64,000 nt of DNA from Liolophura sinensis (taxonomy: Eukaryota; Mollusca; Polyplacophora; Chitonida; Chitonidae): NCBI RefSeq assembly GCF_032854445.1, contig NW_027018105.1, forward strand, positions 16,536 through 80,535. Direction: 5' to 3'. A program made the position numbers and the translations under genes. The notes under the pieces were generated by a model. That model was not told the origin of the DNA. It saw only the letters and a list, made by a program, of their open reading frames with translations, and made no database searches. Shown one piece after another: positions 23,501-36,420 of this stretch; position 1 is the first letter of the stretch; each line of letters begins with the position of its first letter.

Positions 23501-24326
23501 TAGCCGATTTCATTTAACAAAAAGACCAGGTAAAAATGCAAAAGTGGAAAAACTGTTCCAGTGCTGCTGGTAAGAGGCTAATCCGACGTATTTTGTGACG
23601 AGAAATCGAATGGTGCAAACCGCGTTGCTCTCCGACCAATACTTTTGGCTGTAGCGACAATTGAATGATCATTGATGTCATAATCACGTGCCCAGCAACG
23701 GCTCTTACTCCATGGAAACCAGGGATATTTGCAATTTTTTAACAGCTGCCGATGCCTGGCCCAATTCCGCATCTTTTGGCGCCTTATAAATGTGGGTCTG
23801 TGTTTAGTTGTACTTTTTACAGCAGACTGTATCAAGTACCTTGTGTTTTTTATGTACAAATGGTCTGGTTTTTCTACACGTAGATAAAGACATTGAGATT
23901 GTCTTGGACTTAGAAGTAAGACAATTGCTGGGTGAGTTAAATGGGCTTAGCCCAAAGATTTGACGTCTTCTGGGCTACCGAAGGGCACATAACTTATAAT
24001 CAAAAGTTGAATATAGTAATGACCAGTCGCGATTGTACAGAGTACAGTGTAGCCGATTTCAATTAACTAAAAGACCAGGTAAAAATGCAAAAGTGGAAAA
24101 ACTGTTCCAGTGCTGCTGGTAAGAGGCTAATCCGACGTATTTTGTGACGAGAAATCGAATGGTGCAAACCGCGTTGCTCTCCGACCAATACTTTTGGCTG
24201 TAGCGACAATTGAATGATCATTGATGTCATAATCACGTGCCCAGCAACGGCTCTTACTCCATGGAAACCATGGATATTTGCAATTTTTTAACAGCTGCCG
24301 ATGCCTGGCCCAATTCCGCATCTTTT
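17531..24326 (+). repeat. Large duplication, offset 7685, copy 2
   Basis: Monomer starts: 17570, 18119, 18668, 19217, 19766, 20315, 20864, 21412, 21961, 22510, 23059, 23608, 24157 with the same type order as copy 1. By eye only a handful of substitutions separate the copies over ~6.8 kb: GGCTTTTACTCC here (20408) versus GGCTCTTACTCC, GGGTCAGTG in M34 versus GGGTCTGTG in M20, and TTAGTTGTAC in M44 versus TTAGATGTAC in M30. This makes it the youngest large event visible. Confidence 0.93.
19450..19460 (+). repeat. Poly-T tract, T11 (M36)
   Basis: Copy of the M22 tract, unchanged in length across the 7685-offset duplication. Confidence 0.9.
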
Positions 24327-24705
24327 TCACCTGATAAATGTGGGTCAGTGTTTAGTTGTAGTTTTTACAGCAGACTGTATCAAGTACCTTGTGTTTTTCA
24401 CGTACAAATGGTGTGGTTTTTTCTACACGTAGATAACGACATTGAGATTGTCTTCGACTTAGAAGTAAGACAATTGCTGGGTGAGTTAAATGGGCTTGGC
24501 CCAAAGATTTCAGGTCTTCTGGGCTACCGAAGGGCACATAACTTATAGTCAAAAGTTGAATATAGTAATGACCAGTCGCGATTGTACAGAGTACAGTGTA
24601 GCCGGTTTCAATTAACAAAAAGACCAGGCAAAAATGCAAAAGTGGAAAAACTGTTCCAGTGCTGCTCGTAAGAGGCTAATCCGACGTATTTTGTGACGAG
24701 AAATC
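24157..24705 (+). repeat. Hybrid monomer M45 (junction at ~24326)
   Basis: The left part, including ACCATGGATATTTGC, matches M31 at offset 7685. From about 24326 the sequence switches to the TTTTTCACCTGATAAATG, GATAACGACATTG and GGCTTGGCCC haplotype of M25 and M39. The switch point marks the right end of the 7685-offset duplication and is best read as an unequal exchange or conversion junction within a monomer. Confidence 0.8.
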
Positions 24706-26331
24706 GAATGGTGCAAACCGCGTTGCTCTCCGACCAATACTTTTGCCTGTAGTGACAATTGAATGATCATTTATGTCATAATCACGTGCACAGCAACGGC
24801 TCTTACTCCATGGAAACCGGGGAAATTTGCAATTTTTCAACAGCTGCCGATACCTGGCTCAATTCCGCATCTTTTGGCACCTTATTCATGTGGGGTCTGT
24901 GGTCAGTTGTACTTTTTACAGCAGACTGTATCAAGTACCTTGTGTTTTTTATGTACAAATGGTGTGGTTTTTCTACACGTAGATAAAGACATTGAGATTG
25001 TCTTGCACTTAGAAGTAAGACAATTGCTGGGTGAGTTAAATGGGCCTGGCCCAAAGATTTCAGGTCTTCTGGGCTACCGAAGGGCACATAACTTATAGTC
25101 AAAAGTTGAATATAGTAATAGTACAGTGTAGCCGGTTTCAATTAACAAAAAGACCAGGCAAAAATGCAAAAGTGGAAAAACTGTTTCCAGTGCTGCTGGT
25201 AAGAGCTAATCCGACGTATTTTGTGACGACAAATCGAATGGTGCAAACCGCGTTGCTCTGCGACTAACACTTTTGCTGTAGTGACAATTGATTGATCATT
25301 TATGTCATAATCACGTGCACAGCAACGGCTCTTACTCCATGGAAACCGGGGAAATTTGCAATTTTTCAACAGCTGCCGATACCTGGCTCAATTCCGCATC
25401 TTTTGGCACCTTATTCATGTGGGTCTGTGGTTAGTTGTACTTTTTACAGCAGACTGTATCAAGTACCTTGTGTTTTTTATGTACAAATGGTGTGGTTTTT
25501 CTACACGTAGATAACGACATTCAGATTGTCTTGCACTTAGAAGTAAGACAATTGCTGGGTGAGTTAAATGGGCTTAGCCCAAAGATTGACGTCTTCTGGG
25601 CTACCGAAGGGCACATAACTTATAGTCAAAAGTTGAATATAGTAATGACCAGTCTCGATTGTACAGAGTACAGTGTAGCCGATTTCATTTAACAAAAAGA
25701 CCAGGCAAAAATGCAAAAGTGGAAAAACTGTTCCAGTGCTGCTGGTAAGAGGCTAATCGACGTATTTTGTGACGAGAAATCGAATGGTGCAAACCGCGTT
25801 GCTCTCCGACCAATACTTTTGGCTGTAGCGACAATTGAATGATCATTGATGTCATAATCACGTGCCCAGCAACGGCTCTTACTCCATGGAAACCAGGGAT
25901 ATTTGCAATTTTTTTAACAGCTGCGGATGCCTGGCCCAATTCCGCATCTTTTGGCGCCTTATAAATGTGGGTCTGTGGTCAGTTGTACTTTTTACAGCAG
26001 ACTGTATCAAGTACCTTGTGTTTTTTATGTACAAATGGTCTGGTTTTTCTACACGTAGATAAAGACATTGAGATTGTCTTGGACTTAGAAGTAAGACAAT
26101 TGCTGGGTGAGTTAAATGGGCTTAGCCCAAAGATTTGACGTCTTCTGGGCTACCGAAGGGCACATAACTTATAGTCAAAAGTTGAATATAGTAATGACCA
26201 GTCGCGATTGTACAGAGTACAGTGTAGCCGATTTCAATTAACTAAAAGACCAGGTAAAAATGCAAAAGTGGAAAAACTGTTCCAGTGCTGCTGGTAAGAG
26301 GCTAATCCGACGTATTTTGTGACGAGAAATC
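24327..26331 (+). repeat. Degraded partial third copy, indel-rich (M45 right part to M48)
   Basis: M46 (24706, B), M47 (25236, B) and M48 (25782, C with B-like distal box GTCTGTGGTCAG) loosely follow M28-M30: M46 shares GGGCCTGGCCC with M28, and M47 shares TTGATTGATC, AGTCTCGATTG and TTTCATTTAAC with M29. Small indels are unusually dense, and M46 has lost 20 bases after 25119. Confidence 0.8.
25119..25120. other. 20-base deletion in M46
   Basis: TAGTAAT is followed directly by AGTACAGTGTAGCC; the normal intervening GACCAGTCGCGATTGTACAG is absent. It removes half of the TGTAC/GTACA hairpin and explains most of the short length (530) of this monomer. Confidence 0.85.
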
Positions 26332-28529
26332 GAATGGTGCAAACCGCGTTGCTCTCCGACCAATACTTTTGGCTGTAGTGACAATTGAATGATCACTTAT
26401 GTCATAATCACGTGCAGAGCAACGGCTCTTACTCCATGGAAACCAGGGAAATTTGCAATTTTTCAACACCTGCCGATGCCTGGCTCAATTCCGCATCTTT
26501 TGGCACCTTACTGAAGTGGGTCAGTGTTCAGTTGTACTTTTTACAGCAGACTGTATCAAGTAACATGTGTTTTTCACGTACAAATGGTCTGGTTTTTCTA
26601 CACGTAGATAACGACATTGAGATTGTCTTCGACTTAGAAGTAAGACAATTGCTGGGTGAGTTAAATGGGCCTGGCCCAAAGATTTCAGGTCTTCTGGGCT
26701 ACCGAAGGGCACATAACTTATAGTCAAAAGTTGAATATAGTAATGACCAGTCGCGATTGTACAGAGTACAGTGTAGGCGGTTTCAATTAACAAAAAGACC
26801 AGGCAAAAATGCAAAAGTGGAAAAACTGTTCCAGTGCTGCTGGTAAGAGGCTAATCCGACGTATTTTGTGATACAAATCGAATGGTGCAAACCGCGTTGC
26901 TCTGCGACTAACACTTTTGGCTGTAGTGACAATTGAATGATCATTTATGTCATAATCACGTGCACAGCAACGGCTCTTACTCCATGGAAACCGGGGAAAT
27001 TTGCAATTTTTCAACAGCTGCCGATGCCTGGCTCAATTCCGCATCTTTTGGCACCTTATTCATGTGGGGTTTGTGGTCAGTTGTACTTTTTACAGCAGAC
27101 TGTATCAAGTACCTTGTGTTTTTTATGTACAAATGGTGTGGTTTTTCTACACGTAGATAAAGACATTGAGATTGTCATGCACTTAGAAGTAAGACAATTG
27201 CTGGGTGAGTTAAATGGGCTTAGCCCAAAGATTTGACGTCTTCTGGGCTACCGAAGGGCACATAACTTATAGTCAAAAGTTGAATATAGTAATGACCAGT
27301 CGCGATTGTACAGAGTACAGTGTAGCCGATTTCAATTAACAAAAAGACCAGGCAAAAATGCAAAAGTGGAAAAAACTGTTCCAGTGCTGCTGGTAAGAGG
27401 CTAATCCGACGTATTTTGTGACGAGAAATCGAATGGTGCAAACCGCGTTGCTCTCCGACCAATACTTTTGGCTGTAGCGACAATTGAATGATCATTCGTG
27501 TCATAATCACGTGCCCAGCAACGGCTCTTACTCCATGGAAACCAGGGATATTTGCAATTTTTTAACAGCTGCCGATGCCTGGCCCAATTCCGCATCTTTT
27601 GGCGCCTTATAAATGTGGGTCTGTGTTTAGTTGTACTTTTTACAGCAGACTGTATCAAGTACCTTGTGTTTTTTTATGTACAAATGGTCTGGTTTTTCTA
27701 CACGTAGATAAAGACATTGAGATTGTCTTGCACATAGAAGTAAGACAATTGCTGGGTGAGTTAAATGGGCTTAGCCCAAAGATTTCAGGTCTTCTGGGCT
27801 ACCGAAGGGCACATAACTTATAGTCAAAAGTTGAATATAGTAATGACCAGTCGCGATTGTACAGAGTACAGTGTAGCCGATTTCAATTAACTAAAAGACC
27901 AGGTAAAAATGCAAAAGTGGAAAAACTGTTCCAGTGCTGCTGGTAAGAGGCTAATCCGACGTATTTTGTGACGAGAAATCGAATGGTGCAAACCGCGTTG
28001 CTCTCCGACCAATACTTTTGGCTGTAGTGACAATTGAATGATCATTTATGTCATAATCACGTGCCCAGCAACGGCTCTTACTCCATGGAAACCAGGGAAA
28101 TTTGCAATTTTTCAACAGCTGCCGATGCCTGGCTCAATTCCGCATCTTTTGGCACCTTACTGAAGTGGGTCAGTGTTCAGTTGTACTTTTTACAGCAGAC
28201 TGTATCAAGTACCTTGTGTTTTTTATCTACAAATGGTCTGGTTTCTCTACACGTAGATAAAGACATTGAGATTGTCTTGCACTTAGAATTAAGACAATTG
28301 CTGGGTGAGTTAAATGGGCTTAGACCAAAGATTTTACGTCTTCTGGGCTACCGAAGGGCACATAACTTATAGTCAAAAGTTGAATATAGTAATGACCAGT
28401 CGCGATTGTACAGAGTACAGTGTAGCCGATTTCAATTAACAAAAAGACCAGGCAAAAATGCAAAAGTGGAAAAACTGTTCCAGTGCTGCTGGTAAGAGGC
28501 TAATCCGACGTATTTTGTGACGACAAATC
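26332..28529 (+). repeat. Mixed monomers M49-M52
   Basis: Starts and types: 26332 A, 26880 B, 27431 C, 27981 A. M49-M50 copy the M7-M8 haplotypes. M52 (27981) carries the ATCTAC, GTTTCTCTACACG, TTAGACC and TTTTACG markers of the poly-T monomers but keeps TTGTGTTTTTT, so it looks like the state before the poly-T conversion. M50 begins after a GTGATACAAATCG variant in place of GTGACGACAAATCG. Confidence 0.85.
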
Positions 28530-30176
28530 GAATGGTGCAAACCGCGTTGCTCTCCGACCAATACTTTTGCCTGTAGTGACAATTGAATGATCATTGATGT
28601 CATAATCACGTGCCCAGCAACGGCTCTTACTCCATGGAAACCAGGAAAATTTGCAATTTTTCAACACCTGCCGATGCCTGGCTCAATTCCGAATCTTTTG
28701 GCACCTTACTAAAGTGGGTCAGTGTTCAGTTGTACTTTTTACATCAGACTGTATCAAGTACCTTGTGTTTTTCACGTACAAATGGTGTGGTTTTTCTACA
28801 CCTAGATAAAGACATTGAGATTGTCTTCGACTTAGAAGTAAGGCAATTGCTTGGTGAGTTAAATGGGCTTAGCTCAAAGATTTGACGTCTTCTGGGCTAC
28901 CGAAGGGCACATAACTTATAGTCAAAAGTTGAATATAGTAATGGCCAGTCGCGATGGTACATAGTACAGTGTAGCCGATTTCAATTAACAAAAAGACCAG
29001 GCAAAAATGCAAAAGTGGAAAAATTGTTCCACTGCTGCTGGTAAGAGGCTAATCCGACGTATTTTGTGACGAGAAATCGAATGGTGCAAACCGCGTTGCT
29101 CTCCGACCAATACTTTCCCCTGTAGTGACAATTGAATGATCATTTATGTCATAATCACGTGCCCAGCAACGGCTCTTACTCCATGGAAACCAGGGAAATT
29201 TGCAATTTTTCAACAGCTGCCGATACCTGGCTCAATTTCGCATCTTTTGGCACCTTGTTCATGTGGGTCTGTGGTCAGTTGTACTTTTTACAGCAGACTG
29301 TATCAAGTACCTTGTGTTTTTTATGTACAATTGGTGTGGTTTTTCTACACGTAGATAAAGACATTGAGATTGTCTTGGACTTAGAAGTAAGACAATTGCT
29401 GGGTGAGTTAAATGGGCTTACCCCAAAGATTTGACGTCTTCTGGGCTACCGAAGGGCACATAACTTATAGTCAAAAGTTGAATATAGTAATGACCAGTCG
29501 CGATTGTACAGAGTACAGTGTAGCCGATTTCAATTAACAAAAAGACCAGGTAAAAATGCAAAAGTGGAAAAACTGTTCCAGTGCTGCTGTTAAGAGGCTA
29601 ATCCGACGTATTTTGTGACGAGAAATCGAATGGTGCAAACCGCGTTGCTCTCCGACCAATACTTTTGGCTGTAGTGACAATTGAATGATCATTTATGTCA
29701 TAATCACGTGCCCAGCAACGGCTCTTACTCCATGGAAACCAGGGAAATTTGCAATTTTTCAACAGCTGCCGATGCCTGGCTCAATTCCGCATCTTTTGGC
29801 ACCTTACTGAAGTGGGTCAGTGTTCAGTTGTACTTTTTACAGCAGACTGTATCAAGTACCTTGTGTTTTTCACGTACAAATGGTGTGGTTTTCCTACACG
29901 TAGATAAAGACATTGAGATTGTCTTGCACTTAGAAGTAAGACAATTGCTGGGTGAGTTAAATGGGCTTAGCCCAAAGATTTCAGGTCTTCTGGGCTACCG
30001 AAGGGCACATAACTTATAGTCAAAAGATGAATATAGTAATGACCAGTCGCGATTGTACAGAGTACAGTGTAGCCGATTTCAATTAACAAAAAGACCAGGC
30101 AAAAATGCAAAAGTGGAAAAACTGTTCCAGTGCTACTAGTAAGAGGCTAATCCGACGTATTTTGTGACGAGAAATC
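28530..30176 (+). repeat. Three-monomer unit, copy 1 (M53-M55)
   Basis: Starts and types: 28530 A, 29079 B, 29628 A. Rare shared variants with copy 2 are TTCCGAATC and TTACTAAAG (first monomer), AATTTCGCATC, CCTTGTTCATG and TACAATTGGTG (second), and a GATGGTACATAGTAC change near the end of the first monomer. Confidence 0.88.
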
Positions 30177-31822
30177 GAATGGTGCAATCCGCGTTGCTCT
30201 CCGACCAATACTTTTGGCTGTAGCGACAATTGAATGATCATTGATGCCATAATCACGTGCGTAGCAACGGCTCTTACTCCATGGAAACCAGGGAAATTTG
30301 CAATTTTTCAACACCTGCCGATGCCTGGCTCAATTCCGAATCTTTTGGCACCTTACTAAAGTGGGTCAGTGTTCAGTTGTACTTTTTACAGCAGACTGTA
30401 TCAAGTACCTTGTTTTTTTCACGTACAAATGGTGTGGTTTTTCTACACGTAGATAAAGACATTGAGATTGTCTTCGGCTTAGAAGTAAGGCAATTGCTTG
30501 GTGAGTTAAATGGGCTTAGCTCAAAGATTTGACGTCTTCTGGGCTACCGAAGGGCACATAATATATAGTCAAAAGTTGAATATAGTAATGGCCAGTCGCG
30601 ATGGTACATAGTACAGTGTAGCCGATTTCAATTAACAAAAAGACCAGGCAAAAATGCAAAATTGGAAAAATTGTTCCAGTGCTGCTGGTAAGAGGCTAAT
30701 CCGACGTATTTTGTGACGAGAAATCGAATGGTGCAAACCGCGTTGCTCTCCGACCAATACTTTTCCCTGTAGTGACAATTGAATGATCATTTATGTCATA
30801 ATCACGTGCCCAGCAACGGCTCTTACTCCATGGAAACCAGGGAAATTTGCAATTTTTCAACAGCTGCCGATACCTGGCTCAATTTCGCATCTTTTGGCAC
30901 CTTGTTCATGTGGGTCTGTGGTCAGTTGTACTTTTTACAGCAGACTGTATCAAGTACCTTGTGTTTTTTATGTACAATTGGTGTGGTTTTTCTACACGTA
31001 GATAAAGACATTGAGATTGTCTTGGACTTAGAAGTAAGACAATTGCTGGGTGAGTTAAATGGGCTTAGCCCAAAGATTTGACGTCTTCTGGGCTACCGAA
31101 GGGCACATAACTTATAGTCAAAAGTTGAATATAGTAATGACCAGTCGCGATTGTACAGAGTACAGTGTAGCCGATTTCAATTAACAAAAAGACCAGGTAA
31201 AAATGCAAAAGTGGAAAAACTGTTCCAGTGCTGCTGTTAAGAGGCTAATCCGACGTATTTTGTGACGAGAAATCGAATGGTGCAAACCGCGTTGTTCTCC
31301 GACCAATACTTTTGGCTGTAGTGACAATTGAATGATCATTTATGTCATAATCACGTGCCCAGCAACGGCTCTTACTCCATGGAAACCAGGGAAATTTGCA
31401 ATTTTTCAACAGCTGCCGATGCCTGGCTCAATTCCGCATCTTTTGGCACCTTACTGAAGTGGGTCTGTGTTCAGTTGTACTTTTTACAGCAGACTGTATC
31501 AAGTACCTTGTGTTTTCACGTACAAATGGTGTGGTTTTTCTACACGTAGATAAAGACATTGAGATTGTCTTGCACTTAGAAGTAAGGCAATTGCTGGGTG
31601 AGTTAAATGGGCTTAGCCCAAAGATTTGACGTCTTCTGGGCTACCGAAGGGCACATAACTTATAGTCAAAAGTTGAATATAGTAATGACCAGTCGCGATT
31701 GTACAGAGTACAGTGTAGCCGATTTCAATTAACAAAAAGACCAGGCAAAAATGCAAAAGTGGAAAAACTGTTCCACTGCTGCTGGTAACAGGCTAATCCG
31801 ACGTATTTTGTGACGAGAAATC
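30177..31822 (+). repeat. Three-monomer unit, copy 2 (M56-M58)
   Basis: Starts and types: 30177 A, 30726 B, 31275 A, each 1647 bases after its partner. The first monomer differs at its left end (CGTA slot and ATGCCATAATC instead of CCCA and ATGTCATAATC), so the copies probably diverge near the left boundary. M58 has one T fewer in TGTTTTCACG. Confidence 0.88.
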
Positions 31823-32371
31823 GAATGGTGCAAACCGCGTTGCTCTCCGACCAATACTTTTGGCTGTAGCGACAATTGAATGATCATTGATGTCATAATC
31901 ACGTGCCCAGCAACGGCTCTTACTCCATGGAAACCATGGATATTTGCAATTTTTTAACAGCTGCCGATGCCTGGCCCAATTCCGCATCTTTTGGCACCTT
32001 ATAAATGTGGGTCAGTGTTTAGTTGTAGTTTTTACAGCAGACTGTATCAAGTACCTTGTGTTTTTTATGTACAAATGGTCTGGTTTTTCTACACGTAGAT
32101 AACGACATTGAGATTGTCTTGGACTTAGAAGTAAGACAATTGCTGGGTGAGTTAAATGGGCTTGGCCCAAAGATTTCAGGTCTTCTGGGCTACCGAAGGG
32201 CACAGAACTTATAGTCAAAAGTTGAATATAGTAATGACCAGTCGCGATTGTACAGAGTACAGTGTAGCCGATTCCAATTAACAAAAAGACCAGGCAAAAA
32301 TGCAAAAGTGGAAAAACTGTTCCAGTGCTACCAGTAAGAGGCTAATCCGACGTATTTTGTGACGAAAAATC
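31823..32371 (+). repeat. Monomer M59, type C, flanking the 8.2 kb duplication
   Basis: Type C with ATGGATATTTGC, TTAGTTGTAGTTTTTAC, GATAACGACATTG and GGCTTGGCCC. Its tail (GATTCCAATT, GCTACCAGTAAG, GACGAAAAATCG) recurs in the tail of M74 8235 bases on, and the whole monomer resembles M89 (48295). It therefore marks the left edge of the duplicated block. Confidence 0.8.
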
Positions 32372-35300
32372 GAATGGTGCAATCTGCGTTGCTCTCCGAC
32401 CAATACTTTTGGCTGTAGCGACAATTGAATGATCATTTATATCATAATCACGTGCCCAGCAACGGCTCTTACTCCATGGAAACCAGGAAAATTTGCAATT
32501 TTTTAACAGCTGCCGATGCCTGGCTCAATTCCGCATCTTTTGGCACCTTACTGAAGTGGGTCAGTGTTCAGTTGTACTTTTTACAGCAGACTGTATCAAG
32601 TACCTTGTGTTTTTCATGTACAAATGGTGCGGTTTTTCTACACGTAGATAAAGACATTGAGATTGTCTTGCACTTAGAAGTAAGGCAATTGCTGGGTGAG
32701 TTAAATGGGCTTAGCCCAAAGATTTCAGGTTTTCTGGGCTACCGAAGGGCACATAACTTATAGTCAAAAGTTGAATATAGTAATGACCAGTCGCGATTGT
32801 ACAGAGTACAGTGTAGCCGGTTTCAATTAACAAAAAGACCAGGCAAAAATGCAAAAGTGGAAAAACTGTTCCAGTGCTGCTGGTAAGAGGCTAATCCGAC
32901 GTATTTTGTGACGAGAAATCGAATGGTGCAAACCGCGTTGCTCTCCGACCAATACTTTTGGCTGTAGCGACAATTGAATGATCATTTATGTCATAATCAC
33001 GTGCCCAGCAACGGCTCTTACTCCATGGAAACCATGGATATTTGCAATTTTTTAACAGCTGCCGATGCCTGGCCCAATTCCGCATCTTTTGGCACCTTAT
33101 AAATGTGGGTCAGTGTTTAGCTGTACTTTTTACAGCAGACTGTATCAAGTACCTTGTGTTTTTTATGTACAAATGGTGTGGTTTTTATACACGTAGATAA
33201 AGACATTGAGATTGTCTTGGACTTAAAAGTAAGACAATTGCTGGGTGAGTTAAATGGGCCTGGCCCAAAGATTTCAGGTCTTCTGGGCTACCGAAGGGCA
33301 CATAACTTATTGTCAAAAGTTGAATATAGTAATGACCAGTCGCGATTGTACAGAGTACAGTGTAGCCGGTTTCAATTAACAAAAAGAACAGGCAAAAATG
33401 CAAAAGTGGAAAAACTGTTCCAGTGCTGGTGGTAAGAGGCTAATCCGACGTATTTTGTGACGACAAATCGAATGGTGCAAACCGCGTTGCTCTCCGACCA
33501 ATACTTTTGGCTGTAGTGACAATTGAATGATCATTTATGTCATAATCACGTGCCCAGCAACGGCTCTTACTCCATGGAAACCAGGGAAATTTGCAATTTT
33601 TCAACAGCTGCCGATGCCTGGCTCAATTCCGCATCTTTTGGCACCTTACTGAAGTGGGTCAGTGTTCAGTTGTACTTTTTACAGCAGACTGTATCAAGTA
33701 CCTTGTGTTTTTCACGTACAAATGGTGTGGTTTTTCTACACGTAGATAAAGACATTGAGATTGTCTTGCACTTAGAAGTAAGGCAATTGCTGGGTGAGTT
33801 AAATGGGCTTAGCCCAAAGATTTGACGTCTTCTGGGCTACCGAAGGGCACATAACTTATAGTCAAAAGTTGAATATAGTAATGACCAGTCGCGATTGTAC
33901 AGAGTACAGTGTAGCCGATTTCAATTAACAAAAAGACCAGGCAAAAATGCAAAAGAGGAAAAACTGTTCCACTGCTGCTGGTAAGAGGCTAATCCGACGT
34001 ATTTTGTGACGAGAAATCGAATGGTGCAAACCGCGTTGCTCTCCGACCAATACTTTTGGCTGTAGTGACAATTGAATGATCATTTATATCATAATCACGT
34101 GCCCAGCAACGGCTCTTACTCCATGGAAACCAGGAAAATTTGCAATTTTTCAACAGCTGCCGATGCCTGGCTCAATTCCGCATCTTTTGGCACCTTACTG
34201 AAGTGGGTCAGTGTTTAGTTGTACTTTTTACAGCAGACTGTATCAAGTACCTTGTGTTTTTCATGTACAAATGGTGTGGTTTTTCTACACGTAGATAAAG
34301 ACATTGAGATTGTCTTGCACTTAGAAGTAAGGCAATTGCTGGGTGAGTTAAATGGGCTTAGCCCAAAGATTTCAGGTTTTCTGGGCTACCGAAGGGCACA
34401 TAACTTATAGTCAAAAGTTGAATATAGTAATGACCAGTCGCGATTGTACAGAGTACAGTGTAGCCGGTTTCAATTAACAAAAAGACCAGGCAAAAATGCA
34501 AAAGTGGAAAAACTGTTCCAGTGCTGCTGGTAAGAGGCTAATCCGACGTATTTTGTGACGAGAAATCGAATGGTGAAAACCGCGTTGCTCTCCGACCAAT
34601 ACTTTTGGCTGTAGCGACAATTGAATGATCATTTATGTCATAATCACGTGCCCAGCAACGGCTCTTACTCCATGGAAACCATGGATATTTGCAATTTTTT
34701 AACAGCTGCCGATGCCTGGCCCAATTCCGCATCTTTTGGCACCTTATAAATGTGGGTCAGTGTTTAGCTGTACTTTTTACAGCAGACTGTATCAAGTACC
34801 TTGTGTTTTTTATGTACAAATGGTGTGGTTTTTCTACACGTAGATAAAGACATTGAGATTGTCTTGGACTTAGAAGTAAGACAATTGCTGGGTGAGTTAA
34901 ATGGGCCTGGCCCAAAGATTTCAGGTCTTCTGGGCTACCGAAGGGCACAAAACTTATTGTCAAAAGTTGAATATATTAATGACCAGTCGCGATTGTACAG
35001 AGTACAGTGTAGCCGGTTTCAATTAACAAAAAGAACAGGCAAAAATGCAAAAGTGGAAAAACTGTTCCAGTGCTGCTGGTAAGAGGCTAATCCGACGTAT
35101 TTTGTGACGATAAATCGAATGGAGCAAACCGCGTTGCTCTCCGACCAATACTTTTGGCTGTAGTGACAATTGAATGATCGTTTATGTCATAATCACGTAC
35201 CCAGCAACGGCTCTTATTCCATGGAAACCAGGGAAATTTGCAATTTTTCAACAGCTGCCGATGCCAGGCTCAATTCCGCATCTTTTGGCACCTTACTGAA

Positions 35301-36420
35301 GTGGGTCAGTGTTCAGTTGTACTTTTTACAGCAGACTGTATCAAGTACCTTGTGTTTTTCACGTACAAATGGTGTGGTTTTTCTACACGTAGATAAAGAC
35401 ATTGAGATTGTCTTGCACTTAGAAGTAAGGCAATTGCTGGGTGAGTTAAATGGGCTTAGCCCAAAGATTTCAGGTCTTCTGGGCTACCGAAGGGCACATA
35501 ACTTATAGTCAAAAGTTGAATATAGTAATGACCAGTCGCGATTGTACAGAGTACAGTGTAGCCGATTTCAATTAACAAAAAGACCAGGTAAAAATGCAAA
35601 AGTGGAAAAACTGTTCCAGTGCTGCTGGTAAGTGGCTTATCCGACGTATTTTGTGACGAGAAATCGAATGGTGCAAACCGCGTTGCTCTCTGACCAAAAC
35701 TTTTGGCTGTAGTGACAATTGAATGATCATTTATGTCATAATCACGTGCCCAGCAACGGCTCTTACTCCATGGAAAGCAGGGAAATTTGCAATTTTTCAA
35801 CAGCTGCCGATACCTGGCTCAATTCCGCATCTTTTGGCACCTTACTGAAGTGGGTTCAGTGTTCAGTTGTACTTTTTACAGCAGACTGTATCAAGTACCT
35901 TGTGTTTTTTATGTACAAATGGTGTGGTTTTTCTACACGTAGATAAAGACATTGAGATTGTCTTGCACTTAGAAGTAAGACAATTGCTGGGTGAGTTAAA
36001 TGGGCTTAGCCCAAAGATTTCAGGTCTTCTGGGCTACCGAAGGGCACATAACTTATAGTCAAAAGTTGAATATAGTAATGACCAGTCGCGATTGTACAGA
36101 GTACAGTGTAGCCGGTTTCAATTAACAAAAAGACCAGGTAAAAATGCAAAAGTGGAAAAACTGTTCCAGTGCTGCTGGTAAGAGGCTAATCCGACGTATT
36201 TTGTGACGAGAAATCGAATGGTGCAAACCGCGTTGCTCTCCGACCAATACTTTTGGCTGTAGTGACAATTGAATGATCATTTATGTCATAATCACGTGCC
36301 CAGCAACGGCTCTTACTCCATGGAAACCGGGGAAATTTGCAATTTTTCAACAGCTGCCGATGCCTGGCCCAATTCCGCATCTTTTGGCGCCTTATAAATG
36401 TGGGTCTGTGTTTAGTTGTA

